64,000 nucleotides of DNA from Metopolophium dirhodum (lineage: Eukaryota > Arthropoda > Insecta > Hemiptera > Aphididae), in contig NC_083563.1 of the NCBI RefSeq assembly GCF_019925205.1, positions 9,424,001 to 9,488,000 of the forward strand, given 5' to 3'. Below the pieces are notes generated by a model. That model was not told where the DNA came from and did not search any database. It was given only the letters and a program-made list of their open reading frames with translations. Made by a program: the position numbers and the translations under genes. The stretch's first letter is position 1; each line of letters starts with the position of its first letter. This document shows positions 16,301 through 27,900 of the stretch, in pieces.

Positions 16301-18807
16301 TCATTCACCAGTCACCATCCTGTGCCAATTATACCTCCCTGCATCTGATTTGAGATTATACACTGTAGATTTGAGACTATATTATATATGAGAATGAGAG
16401 AATAGACAAACAAGTAATCCATTATTTAAGTTAAAATAGGATAATTAAATATTTTTGATACAAATTACAATTACAATTATAAATGTATTAAAAATATAAT
16501 TTTTTTTTATGAATCATTTTGTGTCAATGTTATGGTGTAATCTAGTTTCAATAGGTCCCGATATGCAGACCTTGCGGCTTGCAGTGTAAGTTCATATTTA
16601 ATTAATTATGACTTATACTGCAGGCAAGATATTATATTATACATAGCCACATAGGTTAGGTTCTCCTACTATTACGCGGCTTGGGTTTTAGTTTAATATA
16701 AATAATTGTTAATATGGCCATCTATTATAAATGCTGATAAAAGTAATAATAATAGTTTTAAAAAATATTGTATTAAAAAATCATCGATGGGTAACCTATA
16801 TATTATATTGCAACGAGGTGGGACACGTCTTGTGTACAGTGTACACTTGCTATGCTTAATATACTAATATGTATATTACCTATATTATGCGTATTTATCA
16901 ATTTATGTATACATTGATTAATATATTAATACTATATAGTATATATATAATAGGTATACAAATAAAAATATTATTACGTATAATATGCTTACTACATATG
17001 GTATAATATATCTGAAGATATAAGTACCTATAGGTAGTTCACGCCGTGGCACGTGACACGGAATTAACTCGTTTCAAACTCGATGGCGCGGCAAATCTAA
17101 TAACACGAGAGAAATAGGCGGATAGTGATTATATTATTCGTATACAAAATTTAAAAAGTCACAGGTGTTACCATCTCATTTTGATCATATCGTCACGGGT
17201 TAATTGAATATGTTGTGATATTTTTATATTAAATTTGAAAGCAATAATATTTAATAATAGTAAAAATAGGAATTTTTTAACTAAGCCTCGACACTTGTTT
17301 GACAGCTTATTAGTCTTATTTTTAATTTTTACGCTCGTTGACGGAAAAACCACTGAGCAAATGTAAAACTTCCTCTCTTATAAAACGTAGGTAACACCTA
17401 GATAAAATTGTTGACATATTTTTGATTAGATTACCTACATATCACTCCTACCCCTTCCGCATAAATGTATTCGATAAGCAAATTTTTAAATGAAAAAAAG
17501 CCAATGATACAAATATGCAGGAAAATCCTTACAAGCTAATCTGTTCTGTTCGTTAAATTTTTAAGGAAATAATTTTTTTCTCCCAAAATCACAAACACTG
17601 AGCAAAAATATATACTTGTAACAAAACCCACACAAACCTCGTGAATTGTTGTGGTATTATACATACGGTTACCTATATACTTCCTCTACATTTCATACAA
17701 ATATAAGAGAACGCAAAAAATAAATAAAATACTAAATATTTTAGGATTCCAGCGATGAATGTATTTATTTTAAAATGATTTATATTTAATTGTGTGTATA
17801 TACATTATTGTATTATAATATGTGTAGAAGAAAAATGCTTTGATTTTCAACGCATCAATATCTTTTTTGATGGGAAAAAGAATCTAGTTGGTACTTTCGG
17901 GAGGTAAAAATCAGAAATGTCCAGAACTATTGATAATAAGACCAATGTTAGATAAACTAGAAAAAAACTGGAATTTTTACAATTTTACATTTTTACGCAT
18001 AACTAGTTTCGACTAAACCTATTTTCATATTTTTTTTATTTTTGTGGTAGGTAATTCAAAAACGAATAACCATAGACACTTTTAATTTCCACATAATGTT
18101 TAAATTAGCATTTTTTATACCTACATGGTATAATTTTCAAAATATTTTGACTCTATAAAATGTTAATATATTTTCAAATAATTTTTTTTCAATAAATATC
18201 GAAAAGAAAAATTTCACTCTGGTCAAAAAGCTTGCAAATATAATAGAAGGTTCATCATAAGTTTTTATTATAGCCATTTAAAAATATTAAAGATATTTAG
18301 GCACAGTTTTTTTTCTAAAAATTTGATGTTAAAATGTTGATAAAATTCATCAAAACCACGGAAATTTGCAAATTATTTTGTAGCTAGAAATTTAAAAAGA
18401 GTTCACATTTTATAGGGAAGGCTTGACAAATGAATACAAAGTTTCTAAAAAATATTTAATACTGTAACTAAAAAATGTATAAGTAAAATTTTTTTACGGA
18501 CACATTTTTAAGTTAAATAATTTAGACGAAATTATTATGAATAACGATTTCAATTAATTGGTTGTGATTCAAAAACTTTATTCGTGGCCGCGGGGACTTA
18601 GCTTTCACTTACATTTTATACTATATAATAGACACAATGATATTTTCAAAACATTTAGATTAATCATTAATTTGAAGCAATTGCCTATTCATTATACCCC
18701 GAATCTCTATATTATTCCCATCGTTTTACGGTAACTACTATACTACAGTACTACGGTATACAGATTAGACTATACGGTAACATAAATTGTGTTTCGTATG
18801 ACTATTA

Positions 18808-18872
<65 letters not shown>

Positions 18873-18875
18873 TTA

Positions 18876-18913
<38 letters not shown>

Positions 18914-21900
18914 ACGTGCGTTCGCTACAGGGGCATGCAGAAAGCGGCCGGCAAAGTGGACTGGAACGACGTGGGCGTCTGCCGGACGTTGCGCAAAACC
19001 TACGGACTGGACTCGCGTCAAGCGCGCATTTGCAAGTCTTGGCGTCCAGTCATGCAGCACGTTTCCCGGGCCGCCGCGTTGGCCGTGGTCGCTTGCCAGT
19101 CGGTCTTGCAAAACAGACGGTGGAACTGTTCGTCGGTGCGGTCCGCGCCGGGACTCACGCCGGAGCTGGTCAAAGGTTGACAAACTAGTTTATTTGTTAT
19201 TTTTTTCCAACAGTTTTTTTTTTCTCTTTTTATTTTAAACGTTCCCGGCGTATTCCCCGACACATTATTATCATAATAGCTTGAAACACCATGCGACGTG
19301 TACAGGGTGTAACATGAAGTCAGAAACGACTTGCAAATAATGTTATTGCGATCGTAACTATAACCATGTTATTATCGTGTAATAACTTTTGTTCTATAAT
19401 CATTATTATCTAAAGCACGTTTTATTTCAGTTTAACTATTGTGTACGTAGTAAAAAATATATTTAACAAATAATTATTAGACTCAATAGTTATTACCTAT
19501 ATAATATACACCGTAACACTGAATACGCTTATTATAATATAATTTTACATTTGTTATTTTTTTTACATCCTGTATAATATATTATATAGGCATTCACTCC
19601 GTGTCCGAATATAATACATATCGTTACCTTAACAGCAACAACACTTATCTCCAAAAGTACAATTTTACAGGAAGACCAAAAAACTGTTTAATTTTGAAAG
19701 TTTAAAAATGTTAGCAACTTTTGATTCTGAATTAAGTTTTTAAGTTATACTTACACATTTATACATAACAAACACTAATTTATTATTGTTATTAGATTAT
19801 TTAGTGTAGATACGAGTTATTAACAACTTATTTTCAGTTACGTGTAGTTGTTACTAGTAGATACATGTTATTGATTCATACATTTGAGGGTATAACAGCA
19901 CGTAACTGAATTGTATTAATCATTTAAATTAATAATAAATTACCTTTTTTTGTTGAATAAAACTTATTAAATTTGATTTTCAAGTTAAATATTTCATCAA
20001 ATATAGCACATTTATATAAGAGCAATAAGTTCTAATCATTTCAATTAGTGGGTGGATATTTAACAATTTAAATAATAACAGTATGATATAAAAACATTAT
20101 TTTTTTATTTTATCAGTTTTTTGTTTTTATATTATAATACGATTAAATAACAATTTAATAACCAGTCTTTTGGTTTCATATAAAATAATAATCATATTAA
20201 AATAACAATTAACATACTATAAAGTGATAAAAAAAAATATTATAACAATACAAATTGCACTAAATCATTTCATAACCAGTCCTTTGGTTTTATATAAAAT
20301 AACAATATTAATCTAATTATATAAAAAAAAAAAAAATTAGTATAAGAATACAAATTTCACTAAATAATTTAATAACCAGTCTTTTGGTTTCATATACAAT
20401 AACAATATTAATATAATTATAAATTGATAAAAATAAGTTAGTATAACAATACAAATTACACTAAACAATTTAATAACCAGTCTTTTGGTTGTACATAAAA
20501 TAAAAATCATACAAAATAACAATTAATATTAAATAAAATATTAAATTTTACCCTTCTTAGTTTTGAAAGATGAAGCATGCTCTAAACTGTCATAAAATGA
20601 ATGTGTGTCTGGTGGAAGAAATTGTTTGAGTTTTTGAAGATCTTGATATTTTGATAAAGTGATACTTAATGGTTTTTTATAGAGGTTTTCATATTTTATT
20701 TCATTTTGCATTAATACTGGTATTCTCCCAACAGGTATATCGTCATAAGGTTCATCAAATAATAATTTGTACATAATTCTCTTTGTAGTTGGATTATAAA
20801 GTAAACATCTAATATCCTTAACTTCAGGATCCCCTTTTGTGCGACCAGGCCTAATAGATGCATAGGTTTGATGTGTTTTAAAATTTAAAAAAAAGTCATA
20901 ATTTAACAATATAGCTCCTAGTTGTGAAGGAGTTTTTCTTGCTGCTTTGGTTATTCTAATGTAATCTGAAGGCAAGTGTATGTCCTGTCCTTTAAGTTTT
21001 CTCTCGATAAGGCTGTGAACACTGTCACACTGCATTTGGGTATGCCCTTTAACAAGATAATTTTGTTGTATCATAATATTATATTATTATTGTTAATTAG
21101 CACACTATTTAATAATTTAATTAAAATTTAGATATTGATGTAATATCTTTACATATTGCATATTAATTATTTAAGTATAGAATATTAACTTACTTTTTAA
21201 GAAAACAGCATTGATAAAATTCCAATAGAAATACCACTTAACTGTCACTATTTGTAAATTTCTAAATCTGTAACAACACGTATGTGAAAACACAAACAAA
21301 ATGTCAGTTATTAACGTAGATCTTCCTTTAGAAGTTATGTTTGATTGATTTTATAGTAAATAAATGATCATTTATGACTTTAAAATAACTTAAATAATAA
21401 TTACCTGGTATTTAAGTAGACGGCAACAGTCAAACGTTCGTAACACAAAACACTACGGTAAATCTTGTACATACGTGTTGTCACATATCAAATTCAGATA
21501 CGTGTTGTCACTATAATCTATTTTTTGAGATTATCAGTTTGTTTACGGAAAATATAGTCAATGAAACATGTGCGCAAAGAGATTCTAAATATTTTGATAA
21601 CATAAAAAAAAAATCGAAAATTTGCAGATACGTGTTGTTGCTGTTAGGGTAACGATATAATAATATATATATAAATATTTTAATTATATGCGTGCGGCAT
21701 ATGTATATAGGCGCGTTTTAACATCGCATTTTATTTCTGATTCAAAACGCATACATCTTTTTCACGGACAAACGTGACAAGTTGTATACAAGTCGACGAC
21801 AGTCGTCATATCCTAAAGGTGCATACCGCGCGGGATTAATAGGTTATATATATATTATATACTCGTTTGAAGTATGAACTCTCTCTCTCTCTTTCTCTTT

Positions 21901-24900
21901 CTCTATATATATGTATATATATATATATATATTATATAATATACATGTTATAATATAGATATTATCTACAGTGTATTTATTACAAACGGCACACTAGTGG
22001 AGGCGTAATTATATCATGATATATGGTGGACGATGAAGGGGACTCGATTCAACCCCCTCCCTTATTTACAACTTCCCCAATAGACATTTGAAACCTATTG
22101 TGTATTTGTGTATTATATATAATATAATTATTATATAATTCAACAATAGACGACATGGAACCAAACAAGGGATGTCGTATGCTTGCTCGGCTCGGGAAAT
22201 GGACCGGCTCGGCTTTGCTATATTAGAAGATTATCCATCACCCCTTCCCCATTAGATATTCCTAAATTCACCCCTGCAGTCTGCACACGGGAATCGTTAT
22301 AATAATCAGAATTGTATGCATACCTACCCTAACTCACAGAAGACAATATTAACATTTAGGTAGGTATATTATCAAGATTCCTATACGAAATTGTTTAATA
22401 TTCCAAAGTATTTTTGAAAATAATAAAATACTATATTAGTGTTATCAAATGAGCCATCATTATTATATTATTATAATATAACAAATCTTGTAGCAGCGAA
22501 AAATTATGAGTTAAAATAATATTATTTTATTCGATTCCTTATCGTATTAAGAATCAGTGCCAGATCTGTGGGACGGTCGGAGGGGTACAGTTCTTATAGA
22601 TTCTAATCGAGGAAACGATTAAGCCCCTATAATTATGGGGTAAACTCTTTCAGCCGGTAAATAGGTAGGTACCCTATAGTAGTTATGCCCTGCGGCCTGC
22701 ACCATAATATATACTTAAGTATACGAGTTACGGCAAACGTCTCACAAATGATTATTTTTTATTTTATAACACGAGACAACAATATAATATTACATGCCTA
22801 ATACAGTTTAATACCATAGTCTGATCTGTTTTCTCCCAAAATCGACCTTTTGATTTTCGCCCAAATGACCTCTTTTACCTAAACTCAACAAAAAAAAAAG
22901 TAATATTTTTCATCGTAAGCGAAAAAAACATTTTAGTTACCACTGTACTTTTTTTTTAAAAATTTTTTACACATAAGTAGGTATATGTTGACATTAACTT
23001 TTATCAATTAAAAGCTTAAATAACATTTTCAATAAAAAAAAAACAGTGGTGACCAAAATGTTTTTTTTTTTGTTTACGGTGAAATTTATAATATTATATT
23101 ATATTATAACAATTTTGGGCGAAAACCAAAAGGTCGAATTCGGACGAAAACATATACACCCGGTGTCGGCACATAATAAATTATAATCTAATACACTGCT
23201 GCAGGCACGAAAGAACAGTCGTTCGCGTACGCGCTCAGCTCGGCCGCGCTGACGTACACCATGACCAGGGACTGCGCGTCCGGAATGTTGCCGAGCTGCG
23301 GGTGCGGCACCCACCCGGAAGACACGGACGGCACGTTTAAGTGGAGCGGGTGCGACGACAACGTCCGATGGGGCGCCAAGTTCGCCAGACAGTTCGTGAA
23401 GAACGAAAACCCTTTGGCGTCGGGCGAATACAATGGTGACGGCGACGAAGACTTGTCGGCTAACGCCAACGAAGATGCGGTACGGCGTGAACAGAGAGCT
23501 ATGTCTATAGTCGACGAACACAATTACAAAATAGGCCGAAAAGTAAGACACTAAATACTTTGGTACATTGTACACGAAACCTTATACCTATAACAGGTGA
23601 CTAGGTACCCAAATACCTAGGTGGTGGCGCCAGGCGTGAATCCAGACAATGTTAACAAGAGGTGCTCAAAAAGGCTATAACTTTCTATTTTAGATTATGT
23701 AATTTATAATACAAATTATTGGTGGTTAAGACGACAGGAGATGCCAAAGGTTAGGTTAAAGCAAAAGCCCCCCTGAGTAACGTCAATTTATTTGTAAACC
23801 GTTGGGGTAATAAAAATGTCTAGTCTCACCAAACCCACCTCAAAAGTAGGTAGCTATGTCACCATGACGCCATATATATAATATAGTACATGATAATTGT
23901 ATTATACATAATACATGCGTAATATACTAATATTATGTATGGGTACATATTACATTGGAAACATATTTTTCTACTGACATTATAGAAAATTAAAATCCCG
24001 ATGTGACACCTACACGGCTCCACGGAAGTACGGGACACCCACTCAATAAAAATGCTCTGGGACATTTACCCCACTTAGTAGTCGAATCGGCGCCACTGGA
24101 CCTAAGTATGATATGTTACTACTTATGCCCCGCAGTGGTATCGGAGTATTTAACCACACCACCTATATTCCATATTGCGACCATACACATAATATGTCGG
24201 ACAAACACCGTCTAATGTTGCCACCCTCATGAGTCATGGCTGTTCTCACTAGTGTAAACTCCCGTTAGTAGATATAACTATATAATTAGTACCTATATCA
24301 TATTATCTTTATATATATATATATATATATAAGTAATATAACTCTTTTGTACTTTTTTACCTATTTGAACTCCTCATAAACGCCTGGTCCAATATTGATG
24401 AAATTGTTTGTGTGTTTGAGTGATCACTGGATGATTTAGACTCACAATTGGACCCTGCAGTAGGTCCAACCCGGAGAGGTGGTCAAACTGGGATTTTGAG
24501 ATTTACGATGGAAATTTTTGTTTATAAATGGTTGAAATTGGTTACAGGATAAATAATTGGTATAAATTAGTATTTTTTTTTTTTTGTATATAATTGATTG
24601 CCATTGGTTACTCGGGCAGATGAGGTAAAAACATCCATCAGGTTGTCACGATTGGTTTCGAATAACGGAATAAAGTCATCAAGTCATGTATATCATGTAT
24701 ATCTTAAAACAAAATGTATGAAAGTTGAATGTATATTTTTAGCTTATATAGGTACACAAAAAATATTTAACCGATTTTGTGAACATTTCAAATTGTTCTT
24801 AAATATATCAGGAAAGTTTACAGAGTAGTTTTTACCACGTTCGATTTTTACCAAATGCTATATCCAATCCACCACGAAGCGATGGACACTAACGCAAATT

Positions 24901-27900
24901 TGACTGTAAACTGAGGTACACCAAAATCAAGATATAATTATATTGAGGGGTATTTTTATAAATGTCTTATGTAGGGGAGGGGCACAAACAAAAAGTTCAA
25001 ATTATACACAGTTATAAGTTATAACTTATCTCATAATTTAAATCAGTGGTAAGTGGTAATAAATATCAATGATATCGTATCATGATAATATGTCACCTTG
25101 CGCCCGTCTGTGAAAAATAAGAGAGGCTAAATATAGGTTATAATGCTCTCAATAATAAAAAAGTATAAAATAAGGTGAATAGGGGGGGGGGCACGGGCCC
25201 CATGGGCCACCTCCTTAAATACGCCTCTGCCTATATTTTGTATTCTTTCGTTCCTTCACGGGCAAAGTTAGGTTATCCAACTTGGATGTTGGTTCATCCG
25301 AAATTAATAGTCTCAGAAAACTACTGTGTTGTTTTCAATTAAAATTAAATATCAATAGATTACTTCAGTGGTGTGAGGAGGATTGAGTGAAATTGCCCCA
25401 AGCAGCACTTTTTTGGGGGACAGCAAATTTTTGAGGGAGCTTTTTTTTTGAAAACAGATTTACAATGGCTTATAGCAAGGCTGGGCATTAACGAGTTATA
25501 TTATATTAACTGTTTAACTAGTTACTTTTGGCTTTTCATTAACTTAACTGTTAACTTACTAAATTTCTTTTTTAATTAACGTGAAATTAACGAGTTAATT
25601 TTCCATTTCAAGAAGTAAGTTAAGTTAATTTATTTTGTTTTGTTTTTAGTTTTATTATATTTCACTATTTCCGTCTATTTCGTTTTCATGTCAAACAATA
25701 TTGACCGTGAATTATTTAAAGTAAAAAATGTATATCATTCGAATCCAACTAATATGTAAATACTGTATAAACACTATAGTCTATAATTTAGTTTTGGGTT
25801 GGAAAAAAATTAAGTACTCTAACGTTGTATAAACAAATTAACTTTTTTTTAACTAAATAAAAAGTTATCAAAAAGTGTGTATTAACTTTAAACTTAACTG
25901 AGTTAACTTATAGTTAAATTATCTTTTTGTTATTGATGCATATTAACTTAACTTAACTGAGTTAAAAAAAATCATTAACTTACCCAGCCTTGACTTATAG
26001 GCAGTTAGGCGATTCAATGTCAACAAGATGATCAATTAATATTTAAATATAAACAAAGCCATTCTGGGCAATCAATCTCCAAATCTGATAATACGCGGTC
26101 GTATTGGTTTGTCGTCGAATACCTAAACCTATTGTTCTGTGCCTAAACTAAACATTTATTGTTGGCTATGATGTTAGTAACATCGTACTGACGTAATTTC
26201 AGTACAAGAGGGCCATATATCAAAAATGGTATATTATTGTACACGAGAGCGTTTTTAATACTTAATAATTTACAGACTACGGTAATTTTATTTTGCAAGA
26301 TATCTTTAACCACATTTAAGTATGACAAATTGTATTCGAAACTTTATTGTAAGTTTGATTATGTACTTTTTAAAAACTTAAACTTACCAGAAATAGTATT
26401 TTTGTATAAAAACAATAGATAGGTATTTTAAGATATGGACTTATTTATTGCATTGATAATTTTATTAACTAGGTACCTAACTATTTTATATTGACATACT
26501 TTTCTAATAATAAATAACTTGGGTACTGATGACAGTAATATTACTATTGTATTTCATACATAATGTTATTTGATTCTGAGCGATGAAGACAATGATTTTA
26601 CAATAATGTGTGATGATTTTTTTTTGTGTGTGTGTATACACACGATAAATAGTTTAAATATTGCTTCGATTTTCTATTTCAGTATCTTTCTTTTTTAGTG
26701 GGAAAGTGAATCTAGTTGGTAATTATTTAAAGAATATCCCAGTATTTTTCAAAATCGATGAGTAAAACAAAAACAAATTAAGGAAAAACGGTAATTTTTC
26801 AGCAAGACACAAGGTTTTGACAAAATTGATTTTGATTGTTTGGTGTAACTTAAAAAAATAACTGTAGATACAAATACACGATGTTTCTTTAAATTAAAAA
26901 TTATAATAAATTATTATCATTAGACGATTTGGTCGTTTACTATAAATATTTATATTAATTTTAACTAGGTATGATTTTAATGCAATAAGCCATAACACCA
27001 TATTTCATTATGCGACCATTATCGATGTCTTTTTCAAGAAATATTAATTTTTAATATGTTTACAATTTAATAAATAGATAAAAAATTAATACATTTTAAA
27101 ATTTGCTTTGATTATTTCGTTATTCGTTGCTACTGAGAGTACCTACGATATTCAACATTCTGGGGCACTAAATAGATTTTTATACAGTATGCTAGGTACT
27201 ATTACCATATTATAACAAGTGTTGTACATTGTTGTATGGGTAAGAAAAATTGCCACTAAAAAAAAACCAGGGGGAGAGCATTGATACAAATATGTAAAAT
27301 CCTAAATACGCCACTGGGTTACTTGAAACTTGGAGGGTGTTTACTATTTATACCTTATTTTGTCAACTCCTATAGGTATAGCTAAAGGGTAGCTCACACA
27401 TGCATTATTTTCAGATTACGAAAAAAGAACATTTTTTTTGTTTATCCAAATCATGGTTTGTAAACCTTTTTACTTACCTTCGTGGGCCATATTTGTTATC
27501 AGCTTTTCGTTGAGGGCCGCTTCAAAATTAAAATAAACGTTATTAAAAATACAGTTGTATCATATAATACAACCTAATATATTTATGGATAGCAACAATC
27601 ATAATATTATTATGAGTTTCACATCGCGAGGTTGTCCATATTATACTATAGATTTGAATAAAATACATTAGAAAAAATAATTTAAAATTTGAGTGCAAAA
27701 GGATATAATTATTTAGTTTCTTTAGTGTGATTTTTGAGATTGAATTTTTCCGCTCATTTGTTTATATCCGCTTTCATATTGCGGATGTTGATATTTTTAA
27801 AACTGCATTCAAGTTTTCGTCGCTTCATCGTGAATAATATTTATTTTTTTGATATTTAACTATTGAAAATGTCTGCTCATATAAAGATAAGTGTTACCGA

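Larger units (their letters stand above)
1408..18930 (+). other. Wnt11 intron 1, 17.5 kb
   Basis: Starts GTAAGT and ends CTACAG. No convincing coding exon is seen inside on either strand; short open frames are AT-rich and look random. It holds a candidate hAT-like fragment (4468-4708), a GC-rich patch (6508-6562), a perfect hairpin (7788-7817), a 144-bp insert with 8-bp target duplication (15816-15959), a degraded dispersed repeat (about 17825-18550) and a TTA microsatellite touching the acceptor side. The length is typical of a developmental gene intron that could house enhancers, but none can be identified from sequence alone. Confidence 0.7.
19622..21654 (-). mobile_element. DNA transposon with 29-bp terminal inverted repeats
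   Basis: The left terminus (19622-19650, beginning CGTTACCTTAACAGC) and the right terminus (21626-21654) are inverted copies matching at 27 of 29 positions. ATAT flanks both ends and may be a 4-bp target duplication, though the region is AT-rich. The 2033-bp element carries an open frame on the minus strand (20541-21074), about 3.6 copies of a roughly 100-bp minisatellite (20160-20527) and several subterminal ACGTGTTGT-type words. The open frame lacks a recognisable full transposase, so the copy is probably a decayed or deletion derivative. The superfamily cannot be assigned from what is visible. Confidence 0.7.
19176..23204 (+). other. Wnt11 intron 2
   Basis: Starts GTTGAC after AAAG and ends CTGCAG. 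It contains the TIR-bounded transposon at 19622-21654 and a CT/TA microsatellite at 21883-21936. The rest is AT-rich with short C-runs of the kind seen in decayed hAT-like inserts. No exon is seen. Confidence 0.7.

Noticed and set aside
18770..19263. Open frames on both strands overlapping Wnt11 exon 2
   Set aside because: They are shadows of the GC-rich exon; the minus-strand frame also translates the TTA repeat into poly-N and poly-I.
21995..22285. Possible hAT insert (AGTGGAGGCG ... CACCCCTGCAG)
   Set aside because: The ends are only loosely inverted and no target duplication could be found.
23099..23575. Minus-strand open frames over Wnt11 exon 3
   Set aside because: Opposite-strand shadows of a GC-rich coding exon; the plus strand carries the family match and correct splice sites.
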